From: an uncultured Eubacteriales bacterium
GTDB taxonomy: Bacteria > Bacillota > Clostridia > Oscillospirales > Oscillospiraceae
Direction: 5' to 3'
Assembly: GCA_900319465.1 (NCBI GenBank)
Contig: ONOL01000017.1
Coordinates: 1 to 64,000, forward strand
Length of the DNA: 64,000 bases
The notes under the pieces are model-generated. The model was not told the DNA's origin, made no database searches, and worked only from the letters and a program-made list of their open reading frames with translations. Each line of letters opens with the position of its first letter. The stretch's first letter is position 1. The translations under genes and the position numbers were made by a program. Shown piece by piece: positions 1-7,978 of this stretch.

Positions 1-18
1 CCAGGATCTTCCAGCGTT

Positions 19-939
19 TCAGCCGATCGGCACGAGCTTGCCCAGCACCACGTAGCGGGCGTCATACCATTCGTAGGAGCAGGTGGAGAGCGTGATGACG
101 TGGTCTTCGGGGCCCACCTTCACGTCGGTGGTGAAATCGGACTGGGAGGCCATGCGGTTGAGCCAGGCCTGATAGTTGAGGTCGCTGGCAAAGCCGATGG
201 TATAGGTATCGGAATCCGCGTCGCACACGAAGCCTGCGAACACGTCCACGCGGTAGTTCTGCGTGGGCGTATTCAGATAAAGAACGGGATGCTTGGTGTA
301 GTATTCCGGATCGGTCTGGTATTTCTTGAGGCTGGCGAACATGGAGCCGTCGTTCATGTGGTGACCGTAGACGATGGAGTTCGGGTCCGTGAAGTCCCGA
401 TTGTTCTTGAAGTCCATGAACAGGGTGCCGCCGCCGTTGTAGCTGCCGTCGATGAAGCGGTGCAGATAGTAGTCGTTGTCGTTGCCGCGGACCATCGGGT
501 AATTGATCACGGTATCTTCGCAGTAGATCCAGCCGACGATGTCCGGGCACTTCTCCAGCAGCGCGTCGAAATCCACCTGGATGGGAGAGACATCTTCGGG
601 CGTGGCCGCGATCTCCTGCCCGGGCTGCGCCGCGAAGGGGACGGTGGTGGGAGCGGGAGCGACGGTGCTGATCGCCGAATCGGCCACGGCGTTGTAGCGT
701 TTCCGCGACACGTGGTATTCACTCATCATCCCGTACAGGCGATAGGCGCTGTAACCGAAGATCGCGCCGAAAAGGATGACCAGAAGGAGAAGGATCGGCG
801 TGGCGTTGAAGCTTTTCTTCTTCGCCTTCCTCTTTTCCGGCCGGGGCTGCTCCTCATAGGAAGAATAGGTCTCCTTCCCGATCGCGGGCGCTTCGTGCCG
901 CCCGGAAACGGATTCGGTATTTCGTTCGTTTCTTTTCAT
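19..939 (-). CDS. srtB: class B sortase
   Basis: This 306-residue protein is a membrane-anchored cysteine transpeptidase of the sortase B family, which joins secreted proteins to peptidoglycan on the outer face of the membrane. A basic, low-complexity N-terminus is followed by one membrane segment (about residues 47-68) and a linker rich in Ala, Thr and Pro. The catalytic domain starts near residue 124. The family triad is visible: a YGHH motif at 191-194, Cys287 in TLSTCSYE, and Arg295 in YDARYV. The gene stands alone with its own upstream region. No sorting-signal substrate was seen in this window, so the target is unknown. The family assignment is firm; the symbol is by class. Confidence 0.93.
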   Translation of the reverse strand: MKRNERNTESVSGRHEAPAIGKETYSSYEEQPRPEKRKAKKKSFNATPILLLLVILFGAIFGYSAYRLYGMMSEYHVSRKRYNAVADSAISTVAPAPTTVPFAAQPGQEIAATPEDVSPIQVDFDALLEKCPDIVGWIYCEDTVINYPMVRGNDNDYYLHRFIDGSYNGGGTLFMDFKNNRDFTDPNSIVYGHHMNDGSMFASLKKYQTDPEYYTKHPVLYLNTPTQNYRVDVFAGFVCDADSDTYTIGFASDLNYQAWLNRMASQSDFTTDVKVGPEDHVITLSTCSYEWYDARYVVLGKLVPIG

Positions 940-1087
940 CGGATTTGCTCCTTTGCCTTCGCAGTACGACTATTATACAACATTTCATGGCAAAAGGAAA
1001 GCGGAATGCTTCTTAAGTTTTATTAAGGAACAGGGCGGGAAATCCGCTGTGCTGTCCGAACAAAGGGACAGCGCGGCGGTGAGAGGG

Positions 1088-1130
1088 AAAAAGGATCTGT
1101 GAAAACCGGGATTTTTCACAGATCCTTTTT
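1088..1130. terminator. bidirectional intrinsic terminator
   Basis: A long, nearly perfect inverted repeat (aaaaaggatctgtgaaaa paired with tttttcacagatccttttt) carries A/T tracts on both sides. It contains the last codons of the EamA transporter gene, which comes from the right. It has no role for srtB, which is transcribed away from it. Confidence 0.85.
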
Positions 1131-2012
1131 CGGAAGGCTGAGAAGGATAACGGCGGCGAGGATCAGCAGGATCCCCAGCGCGGAGAGCGGCGTGAGCGCC
1201 TCGTGAAAGACCGCGACGCCCAGCAGGCTTGCCACCATGGGCTCCACCGTGGCGAGGATGGCGGCCTTCCCGGCTTCGACGCTGCGAAGCCCCAGAGTAT
1301 AGCACAGGAAGGGGACGACCGCGGTAACGAACGCGGTGAGCACGAAGAAGAGCAGCGTGCCGAGAGGCGAGGGCGCGGAGAGAAGAGTGGAGAGCATCGC
1401 CGCGGGGCGGCAGATACAGCAGGCGCCGACGGCGGCGATCAGAAACGTGCAGGCCGTGACCGTGTACGGGGAGTAGCGCCGCAGGGCGACGCTGCCGAGG
1501 ATGCTGTAAAGACCGTAACCGAGCCCCGCGCCGAGGCCGAAAAGGAGCCCGCGCGGCGTAAGCCCGCCGCCCCCGACGCCGGAGACCAGCACGCAGCCGC
1601 CGAAGGCCATGGCGAGCGCGAGCAGCTTCGTCGGCGTAAGCTTTTCGCGGAAGAGCAGGGCGGAGAGGAGCGTGACCCAGATGGGGGAGGTATAGAGCAG
1701 GATCGCCGCCGTGGACAGCGGCATGATCTCGATGGCGGAGAAATAGCAAACGGTGAAAAACAGGATGCTCGCAAGGCCGAGCCCGAGAAAGAGCGGCAGG
1801 TCGCGCAGCCGGACGCAGCGCTCTTGCGCGGGACGCAGGACAAGGAGCAGCAGGAAAAAGAGCGCGGCGAAGCTGAGCCGTCCTGCCGTGATTTGAAGAG
1901 GATCGAAGCCAAGAGCGCTGAGCCTGCGCACAAAGAGACCCATGCCGCCCCACAGGACCCCTGCGAGCAGAATGAGGAAAAATCCGCTGTTGAGGCTGTT
2001 TTGTTTTTTCAT
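1116..2012 (-). CDS. EamA/DMT-family metabolite exporter
   Basis: This is a drug/metabolite transporter superfamily permease of about 298 residues with two EamA repeats and roughly ten membrane helices (first repeat starting GFFLILLAGVLWGGMGLF, second near the middle). Such proteins export amino acids or other small metabolites; the substrate cannot be read from sequence. The reading frame stays open upstream to 2108, but that extension is the tRNA terminator hairpin. I chose the second ATG of an ATG-ATG pair, at 2012, because an AGAAGG Shine-Dalgarno lies six bases before it. The 3' end lies inside the terminator hairpin. Confidence 0.85.
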   Translation of the reverse strand: MKKQNSLNSGFFLILLAGVLWGGMGLFVRRLSALGFDPLQITAGRLSFAALFFLLLLVLRPAQERCVRLRDLPLFLGLGLASILFFTVCYFSAIEIMPLSTAAILLYTSPIWVTLLSALLFREKLTPTKLLALAMAFGGCVLVSGVGGGGLTPRGLLFGLGAGLGYGLYSILGSVALRRYSPYTVTACTFLIAAVGACCICRPAAMLSTLLSAPSPLGTLLFFVLTAFVTAVVPFLCYTLGLRSVEAGKAAILATVEPMVASLLGVAVFHEALTPLSALGILLILAAVILLSLPKKDL

Positions 2013-2063
2013 CATACACCTTCTGAAGAGAAAAGGGGAAAGCGGGCGCGGGAAACGGCACCT

Positions 2064-2099
2064 CCAAAAAAAGACACGCGGAAGCGTGTCTTTTTTTGG
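2064..2099 (-). terminator. terminator of the tRNA operon
   Basis: The stem GACACGC/GCGTGTC with a GGAA loop is flanked by A7 and T7 tracts and lies just beyond the last tRNA (Cys). Read on the minus strand it ends the four-tRNA transcript before the EamA gene. Confidence 0.85.
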
Positions 2100-2171
2100 A
2101 GGCGCCACCCGGACTTGAACCGGGGAATCGCGGATTTGCAGTCCGCTGCCTTACCACTTGGCTATGGCGCC
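2097..2171 (-). tRNA. tRNA-Cys (GCA)
   Basis: Read on the minus strand, the acceptor stem is GGCGCCA/TGGCGCC, the anticodon loop is CTGCAAA (anticodon GCA), the discriminator base is U as expected for tRNA-Cys, and CCA is encoded. It is the last gene of a four-tRNA cluster and abuts the terminator. Confidence 0.95.
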
Positions 2172-2215
2172 ATATAACATTTGCGGGCGATCAATGGCCC
2201 GCAAATGCATTTTTT

Positions 2216-2291
2216 TGGAGCGGGCAACGAGGCTCGAACTCGCTACCTCCACCTTGGCAAGGTGGCGCTCTACCGGATGAGCTATGCCCGC
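2216..2291 (-). tRNA. tRNA-Gly (GCC)
   Basis: Minus-strand cloverleaf with acceptor GCGGGCA/TGCCCGC, anticodon loop TTGCCAA (GCC), T-loop GTTCGAG and an encoded CCA end. Third gene of the cluster. Confidence 0.95.
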
Positions 2292-2314
2292 GTATACCCC
2301 GTTGGATAACGGGG

Positions 2315-2390
<76 letters not shown>

Positions 2391-2533
2391 ATATTCAAAG
2401 CTGTCCTGCCCTTAAATCCAAAATCAAAACCCAACGAAGTGGTTTTAATTTTAAGAAGGAAGAAGGAGACCACGGATATGGAGCTTTCGCCGCTTCGGCG
2501 GAAGCGGAATGGAGTGGGCTTCTTCTGACGAAG

Positions 2534-2610
2534 TGGTGGGAACAACTGGACTCGAACCAGTGACCCCCTGCTTGTAAGGCAGGTGCTCTAACCAGCTGAG
2601 CTATGCTCCC
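2534..2610 (-). tRNA. tRNA-Val (TAC)
   Basis: Minus-strand cloverleaf with acceptor GGGAGCA/TGTTCCC, anticodon loop CTTACAA (TAC), T-loop GTTCGAG, discriminator A and encoded CCA. First gene of the cluster. The 143 bases between it and tRNA-Phe hold nothing I can name. Confidence 0.95.
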
Positions 2611-2662
2611 GCGACAGCTTTGTTATCATACTAAATAAAACTGGAATTGTCAATAAGCAATT

Positions 2663-3547
2663 TCAAAATTTTTCTTTTTCCGCCTGCGGCAGCGCACGCA
2701 GATCGTCGGGCGTAAAGAGATACCGCGCGTCGCAGAACTGGCAGCTGATCTCCACAGGCGCGCCCGCGCCGATCATCTCCTGGAGCTCAGCCTGCTCGAT
2801 GCAGGAAAGTGCCTCTTCCACCCGCTCGCGGCTGCAGTAGCAGCGGTAGCCCACGGGCGTCTCGCCCACGAGGTGGTATTCAAGCCCCTTGAGCACCTGC
2901 GCGAAAACAGTCTCCGGGCCATCCTCGTCCAGGATCGTGGTGAGCTGGTCCATCATGAAAATGTTGTCCTCCAGCCGGCCGATCAGCCCCTCGTCGGCGC
3001 CGGGCATGAGCTGGACGATGAAACCGCCGGCGGCCTTGATACTGCGGTCGGTGTCCACGAGCACGCCGAGCGCGCAGGCGGAGGGCACCTGCTCGCTCTC
3101 AAGCAGGTACGCGGTCAGATCTTCGGCGATCTCGCCGCTGCGCAGCTCCGTGGAGCCGACGTAGGGCTCCCGGAGCCCGATGTCCCGGCTGACGGTGAGC
3201 ATCCCGTCCCGCCCCACGGCGGCGCCGACATTGAGCTTGCCGTCCGGGCGGCGGGGAGGGTCCACGCTCGGATCGCCCACGGTGCCGCGCACATAGCCCT
3301 CGGAGTCGGACACGGCGACCACGCTGCCGATCGGCCCACCGCCGTTGATGCGGATGGTGAGCGTTGCGTTCTCCTCCTTCATGCTCTCGCCCAGCAGGGA
3401 CGCGGCGCAGAGCGTGCGCCCGAGCGCTGCGGCGGCGGTGGGGGAGCAGTTGTGGATCGCCCTTGCGCGTTCCACGGTATCCCTCGCGGTGATGACCGCC
3501 ATTTTGAGGAAGCCGTCGCCGGCTGTCGCGCGTATGATTTTATCCAT
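2663..3547 (-). CDS. hslO: redox-regulated chaperone Hsp33
   Basis: This 294-residue cytosolic chaperone holds unfolding proteins during oxidative stress and is switched on by disulfide formation with zinc release. The N-terminal fold domain (about 1-180) contains the family glycine-rich segments. The C-terminal redox switch has the expected CxC...CxxC arrangement: Cys236 and Cys238 in CYCS, Cys269 and Cys272 in CQFC. Length and start (MDKIIRATAG) match the family. It lies 42 nt downstream of the methyltransferase gene on the same strand and may be the last gene of a yerC-methyltransferase-hslO operon. Confidence 0.96.
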   Translation of the reverse strand: MDKIIRATAGDGFLKMAVITARDTVERARAIHNCSPTAAAALGRTLCAASLLGESMKEENATLTIRINGGGPIGSVVAVSDSEGYVRGTVGDPSVDPPRRPDGKLNVGAAVGRDGMLTVSRDIGLREPYVGSTELRSGEIAEDLTAYLLESEQVPSACALGVLVDTDRSIKAAGGFIVQLMPGADEGLIGRLEDNIFMMDQLTTILDEDGPETVFAQVLKGLEYHLVGETPVGYRCYCSRERVEEALSCIEQAELQEMIGAGAPVEISCQFCDARYLFTPDDLRALPQAEKEKF

Positions 3548-3589
3548 GGTACCGAAATCCTTTCCTATGCCGTGTGAACGGCGACCCGC

Positions 3590-4312
3590 TCAGCGAATCG
3601 CCGAGAGGAATACCCGGCCCTGCTCCTTCTGCGGGCAGTCGGCGATCAGCCGCACGTCCGAATATCCCAGCTCATCCAGCGTCGCCCGCAGCCGGTTGAG
3701 ACCGTGGGCATACTCCACGTGCTCTTCGCCGCTGCGCCGCCAGAGACGGCCCTGCTGCTCAAAGAGATCCATGCCGTATACGATTTTTTGCTCTTCCTCG
3801 TCGAAATCCGCGCGCCAGAGGCAGAGCAGGTCTTCCCGCTCGTCCACAAAGACCTCCCCGTCCAGAGAACGGAACCATTCCGGCGTATGTACGTCAAATA
3901 AGAGAAGGCCGCCGGGACGGATGAAATAGCGCAGACGGGAAAAAACCGTCCGGAGACGATCGGGGGGGATGTAGTTGAGGCCGTCAAGAGAACAGTACGC
4001 GGCGTCCACGGTGCCGTAGAGGTCGATTTCCGCCGCGTCCTGGCACAGCAGAAGCGGCGGTACGGGCAGATCCGCACACTTTTCCCGCGCCTGCATGAGC
4101 ATATCGGGCGAGGCGTCCACCCCGATCATCTCATACCCGCGCGCGGCCATCTCTGCCGTCAGGGTGCCGGTGCCGCAGCAAAGGTCTAAAAGGAGACGGA
4201 ATTCGCCGCCGTCGCGCGCAAACTCCGCCTCGTAAAGATCCGCAAACTGCCGATAGGGCACGTCGCCCGTGAGCGCGTCATACCACGCCGCAAGCGGGCC
4301 GTAAGCGCTCAT
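3590..4312 (-). CDS. class I SAM-dependent methyltransferase
   Basis: This is a 240-residue cytosolic methyltransferase with a Rossmann core. The S-adenosylmethionine-binding motif I (LLLDLCCGTGTLTAEMA) lies at about residues 40-56 and an acidic motif II (GVDAS) follows at the end of the second strand. It resembles the YqeM-type family of Firmicutes, for which the substrate is not settled. Its ATG overlaps the yerC stop codon by four bases (ATGA), so the two are translationally coupled. Substrate unknown. Confidence 0.88.
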   Translation of the reverse strand: MSAYGPLAAWYDALTGDVPYRQFADLYEAEFARDGGEFRLLLDLCCGTGTLTAEMAARGYEMIGVDASPDMLMQAREKCADLPVPPLLLCQDAAEIDLYGTVDAAYCSLDGLNYIPPDRLRTVFSRLRYFIRPGGLLLFDVHTPEWFRSLDGEVFVDEREDLLCLWRADFDEEEQKIVYGMDLFEQQGRLWRRSGEEHVEYAHGLNRLRATLDELGYSDVRLIADCPQKEQGRVFLSAIR

Positions 4313-4605
4313 TTGTCCGTCTCCTTCATGCGGCTGAAGGCGATGTCGTAGCCGCCGCTGCCGTACTGCAGGGAGCGGTTGACGCGGCTGATGGTAGCGC
4401 TGGAGGCGCCGGTCTCGGCAAGGATGTCGTTGTAGATCATACCCTCGCTGAGGCAGGAGGCGACCTGAAAACGCTGTTCCATGGCCATCAGTTCGGAAAT
4501 GGAGCAGAGGTCGTCAAAAAACTTCTTGCATTCCTCAACGGTACGAAGAGAGAGAATCGCCTCATACATTTTATCGTTACGGGGTTTCCTGTTGAGTTTA
4601 TTCAT
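4309..4605 (-). CDS. yerC: YerC/YecD family TrpR-related regulator
   Basis: This 98-residue DNA-binding protein belongs to the YerC/YecD family, a TrpR-like helix-turn-helix group found widely in Firmicutes. The helix-turn-helix core can be read in the second half: the family signature EQRFQVA is followed by YNDILAETGASSATISRVNRS. Regulon and ligand are not known from sequence. The gene leads a short minus-strand operon and overlaps the methyltransferase start by four bases. Its promoter must lie in 4606-4720, back to back with the nfeD promoter. Confidence 0.9.
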   Translation of the reverse strand: MNKLNRKPRNDKMYEAILSLRTVEECKKFFDDLCSISELMAMEQRFQVASCLSEGMIYNDILAETGASSATISRVNRSLQYGSGGYDIAFSRMKETDK

Positions 4606-4721
4606 GAAGTCCTCCGTTTTCGAATTATTTTCGTTTAAACCCTATGTTACATCAGCGCAGGAAAAAAGTAAAGGGCTAAAGTGAAAGCGGGTTAAAATTT
4701 TCTTTCGCGCGGCAAAAGTCC

Positions 4722-4750
4722 TTGCGAAAAATCTGACAGCAATATATAAT
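4722..4750 (+). promoter_or_regulatory. sigma-A promoter for nfeD-SPFH
   Basis: TTGCGA and a perfect TATAAT are separated by 17 bases, 40 bases before the nfeD start. A good Shine-Dalgarno (GAAAGGAG) follows. Confidence 0.8.
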
Positions 4751-4789
4751 ACAATTCAGATAAGAATATCTGAGGAAAGGAGCATTCAT

Positions 4790-5242
4790 ATGTATGCAGA
4801 TATCAATATGGCGGCGGTATGGCTGATCGCAATGGTCGTGCTGCTCGTGGTGGAAGCGATCGTACCGGGGCTGATCTCCATCTGGTTTGCGCTCGGCGCG
4901 CTGGCCGCGCTGATCGCCGCCGCGCTGAACGCGCCCCTGTGGCTGCAGGTCGCGTGGTTTTTCGTGGTCTCCATCGCCGCGCTGGCGGTGACGCGTCCGC
5001 TCGCCAAGAAATACGTCAACAGCCGCGTCAAGCCCACAAACGCCGACATGATCCTCGGCAAGGAGTGCGTCGTGACCGAAGAGATCGACAACGTCCGCGG
5101 CACCGGCGCCGTTTCCGTCGGCGGCAAGATCTGGACCGCCAGGCTGGAAAGCGACGGCGAGACCGCAGCGGTGGGCGAGGTGCTTTGCATCCGGCGCATC
5201 GAGGGCGTCAAGCTGATCGTCAGCAAGCAGGAAGACAAATAA
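4790..5242 (+). CDS. NfeD-family membrane protein
   Basis: This 150-residue protein has three or four membrane helices in its first 80 residues and a C-terminal OB-fold-like beta domain (about 90-148). That is the short form of NfeD. NfeD proteins pair with SPFH/stomatin proteins to organise membrane microdomains. Here the SPFH partner starts 29 nt downstream, which supports the call. ATG follows GAAAGGAGC at good spacing. The two genes share the promoter at 4722-4750. Confidence 0.9.
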   Translation: MYADINMAAVWLIAMVVLLVVEAIVPGLISIWFALGALAALIAAALNAPLWLQVAWFFVVSIAALAVTRPLAKKYVNSRVKPTNADMILGKECVVTEEIDNVRGTGAVSVGGKIWTARLESDGETAAVGEVLCIRRIEGVKLIVSKQEDK

Positions 5243-5271
5243 AAAATATTTTATAAAAGGAGAAATCAAAT

Positions 5272-6159
5272 ATGCCTATTGTTATTGCAGCGCTTATCCT
5301 TCTCATTGTTGTGATCCTGATCCGCAACATCCGCATCGTGCAGCAGGCGAAGGCCTACGTCATCGAGCGTCTGGGAGCCTACAAGGAGACCTGGAACGTC
5401 GGCATGCATCTGAAGGTGCCCTTCATCGAGAGAGTCGCCAAGGTCGTCACCCTCAAGGAGCAGGTTGCCGACTTCCCGCCCCAGCCGGTGATCACCAAGG
5501 ATAACGTCACCATGCAGATCGACACGGTCGTCTACTTCCAGATCACCGACCCCAAGCTCTACACCTACGGCATCGAGCAGCCCATGGTCGCCATCGAGAA
5601 CCTGGCCGCCACCACGCTGCGTAACATCATCGGCGACCTGGAGCTGGACCAGTGCCTCACGAGCCGCGACATCATCAATACCAAGATGCGCTCCATCCTC
5701 GACGAGGCCACCGACCCCTGGGGCATCAAGGTCAACCGCGTGGAGCTGAAGAACATCCTGCCTCCCAAGGAGATCCAGAACGCGATGGAGAAGCAGATGA
5801 AGGCCGAGCGTGAACGCCGTGAGGCCATCCTTCGCGCCGAAGGCGAGAAGCGCGCCGCCATTCTGGAGGCCGAAGGCGAGAAGGAATCCGCCATCCTGCG
5901 TGCCGACGCCAAGAAGCAGCAGCAGATCCTTGAGGCCGAAGGTCAGGCTGAGGCCATCCTGAAGGTCCAGACCGCTACCGCCGAAGGCATCCGCCTCATC
6001 AACGAGGCCTCCCCGACCGACGCGGTGATCCGCATCAAGGCGCTGGAGTCCTTCGCGGCCGCCGCGAACGGCCAGGCTACCAAGATCATCATCCCCAGCG
6101 AGATCCAGGGTCTTGCCGGTCTTGCCAGCGGCGTGATCGAGGCGTCCAAGGAAAAATAA
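5272..6159 (+). CDS. SPFH/band 7 (stomatin-like) protein
   Basis: This 295-residue protein has an N-terminal hydrophobic anchor (about residues 2-18), an SPFH domain (about 20-180), and a long charged coiled coil (about 180-235). The coil contains repeated Ala-Glu-Gly-Glu segments such as EAEGEKESAILRADAKK. A short hydrophobic C-terminus follows. Proteins of this QmcA/stomatin type form oligomers at functional membrane microdomains. It is transcribed directly after nfeD, its usual partner. The start is set by AAAGGAG eight to nine bases before ATG. Confidence 0.93.
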   Translation: MPIVIAALILLIVVILIRNIRIVQQAKAYVIERLGAYKETWNVGMHLKVPFIERVAKVVTLKEQVADFPPQPVITKDNVTMQIDTVVYFQITDPKLYTYGIEQPMVAIENLAATTLRNIIGDLELDQCLTSRDIINTKMRSILDEATDPWGIKVNRVELKNILPPKEIQNAMEKQMKAERERREAILRAEGEKRAAILEAEGEKESAILRADAKKQQQILEAEGQAEAILKVQTATAEGIRLINEASPTDAVIRIKALESFAAAANGQATKIIIPSEIQGLAGLASGVIEASKEK

Positions 6160-6224
6160 GGAATAAAAGAGAGAAAAGAGAGGAAGGACGGCGGGCGGCT
6201 GAGGCCGCCTGCCGGTTGAGAGCT

Positions 6225-7496
6225 ATGAGTACGGCAGCAGCGTTTTTGAAACGGCACGGCATGGATCCCGAACGGGTGGAACCCGCGCGGGACGCCTGGA
6301 AGATGAAAGAGGAGATGGAACGCGGTCTGGCCGGAGAGGTCTGCTCGCTGCCCATGATCCCCACGTACTTAAGCGACGACGGCGCGATCCCCAGAAACCG
6401 CCCCGTCGTAGTGATCGACGCGGGCGGCACCAACTTCCGCAAGGCGCTGATCACCTTTGACGACTCCGGCTACCGGGTGGAGGGGCTGAGCAAGTGGAAA
6501 ATGCCCGGCACCGAGCGCCCGGCGACCTGGGAAGAATTTATTTCCTTCACCGCCAACAACATCATTTCCCTGATGGACAAGGCGGACAAGGTCGGCTTCT
6601 GCTTCTCTTTCTCGGCGGACATCACGCCCGAAATCGACGGAAGAGTCCAGCGGATCGACAAGGAGGTCGTCATCACCGGCTGCGAGGGGCAGCTCGTGGC
6701 GGCCTCCCTGAAGGCGGAGCTGGAGCGCCGCGGCGTGTTCGGCAAGAAGGTCGTGATCCTCAACGACACCGTGGCGGTGCTGCTGGGCGGCCTTGCCGCC
6801 GTGCGGCGCAGCGATTACAGCGGCTTTGTCGGCCAGGTCAGCGGCACGGGCACCAATACCTGCTGCTCTCTGCCGGCCAGACGCATCGGCAAGCTGGGAC
6901 TGGATTCCGACCGCAGCATGATCGTGAATCTGGAATCGGGTATGTATAACGGCATCGAGGGCGGCGACTTTGACCGCGTGCTCGACGAGCAGAGCCACAA
7001 CCCCGGCCAGAAGCGCTTTGAGAAGCTGACCGCCGGCGTGTATCTGGGCGAGCTGTGCCGCCTGATGCTGAACGCCGCGGCGGATGAGGGCCTGCTGAGC
7101 GAGCAGGCGGCCGAGCGCGTGCGCGCGTTGGGCTGGATCGACTCCGCGGTGATCGACGCCTGGGCCAGCGGCGAACGGCTGGAGCAGATCTGCGAGACGG
7201 AGGCGGACGAAGCCTTCGTGCAGGAGATTTGCCGGGCCATGTTCGAGCGCTCCGCCCGCTGTATGTGCACCAACCTCGCGGCGATCCTGCTGCTGACCGG
7301 CGCCGGAAGCGGCGAGAGCAAGCCCGCCTGCGTCTGCGCCGAGGGCTCTCTGGTGCAGAAAGGCCGCTCCTACCGCCCTGTGCTGGAGGCGCTGATCCAA
7401 AAGGAGATCGTCGAAAAGCTTGGGATCCGTACAGAGTACCGCATCGGAAACGAAACCACGCTGCCCGGCTCCGCCGCGGCGGCCCTGCTGAATTGA
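6225..7496 (+). CDS. hexokinase (eukaryotic-type fold family)
   Basis: This 423-residue protein phosphorylates glucose or a related hexose with ATP. It belongs to the large two-domain hexokinase family rather than the short bacterial glucokinases. Visible motifs are the phosphate-1 loop DAGGTNFRKA near residue 65, the sugar-binding stretch GFCFSFSADI, the catalytic-base segment ILNDTVAVLLGG, the GTGTN turn, and ESGMYNG. The ATG at 6225 is chosen; a TTG nine bases earlier is also in frame, and no strong Shine-Dalgarno decides between them. It follows the SPFH gene by 65 nt and ends at a terminator. Substrate preference is not readable. Confidence 0.87.
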   Translation: MSTAAAFLKRHGMDPERVEPARDAWKMKEEMERGLAGEVCSLPMIPTYLSDDGAIPRNRPVVVIDAGGTNFRKALITFDDSGYRVEGLSKWKMPGTERPATWEEFISFTANNIISLMDKADKVGFCFSFSADITPEIDGRVQRIDKEVVITGCEGQLVAASLKAELERRGVFGKKVVILNDTVAVLLGGLAAVRRSDYSGFVGQVSGTGTNTCCSLPARRIGKLGLDSDRSMIVNLESGMYNGIEGGDFDRVLDEQSHNPGQKRFEKLTAGVYLGELCRLMLNAAADEGLLSEQAAERVRALGWIDSAVIDAWASGERLEQICETEADEAFVQEICRAMFERSARCMCTNLAAILLLTGAGSGESKPACVCAEGSLVQKGRSYRPVLEALIQKEIVEKLGIRTEYRIGNETTLPGSAAAALLN

Positions 7497-7552
7497 GGAT
7501 TCGGGATTCCGTTTCCGCGATTTCCGTGACGCGATTTATCTGACATGATTTG

Positions 7553-7581
7553 ACGAGGGACGTCGAAATGACGTCCCTCGT
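7553..7581. terminator. hairpin between hexokinase and spoVAE
   Basis: The inverted repeat ACGAGGGACGTC/GACGTCCCTCGT is followed by TTT and lies between two convergent genes. The T tract is short, so terminator strength is uncertain. Confidence 0.7.
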
Positions 7582-7605
7582 TTCTGGTTCTCCCGGCTGC
7601 GGAAG

Positions 7606-7974
7606 CTAATTCTTATCCTTCGGACGGGAGAGGAGCGCGGCGAGCAGGCCGAAAAGCACGGCGGCGCAGATGCCTCCCGCGGAGGCGGTAAGCCCGCCGG
7701 TAAAGGCGCCGAGCAGGCCCGACTCCGCCACGGCCTTTTTCACGCCCTTGGCGAGCGCGTTGCCGAAGCCCGTCAGCGGGACCGTGGCGCCCGCGCCCGC
7801 CCAGTCGACCAGCGGCTGATAGAGGCCAAGCGCGCCGAGCACAACGCCCGCCACCACGAAGATCGTCAGAATTCGGGCGGGGGTCAGCCTTGTATAGTCG
7901 ATGAGAAGCTGGCCCGCCACACACAGCAGACCGCCCACGGCAAAGCATTTCAGGTACGTCCAGAACAGGTCCAT
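7606..7974 (-). CDS. spoVAE: stage V sporulation protein AE
   Basis: This 122-residue hydrophobic protein has three or four membrane helices and the small Gly/Ala-rich pattern of SpoVAE (SpoVAEb). It is part of the inner spore membrane channel that moves dipicolinic acid. It starts four bases after the spoVAD stop, as in known spoVA operons. No spoVAC homologue precedes spoVAD here, although the usual order is spoVAC-spoVAD-spoVAE. Confidence 0.9.
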   Translation of the reverse strand: MDLFWTYLKCFAVGGLLCVAGQLLIDYTRLTPARILTIFVVAGVVLGALGLYQPLVDWAGAGATVPLTGFGNALAKGVKKAVAESGLLGAFTGGLTASAGGICAAVLFGLLAALLSRPKDKN

Positions 7975-7978
7975 CTGT

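Noticed and set aside
985..2157. 390-codon minus-strand frame overlapping the EamA gene
   Set aside because: It is the Arg/Ala/Pro-rich shifted frame of the transporter, runs across the tRNA-Cys gene and has no recognisable domain.
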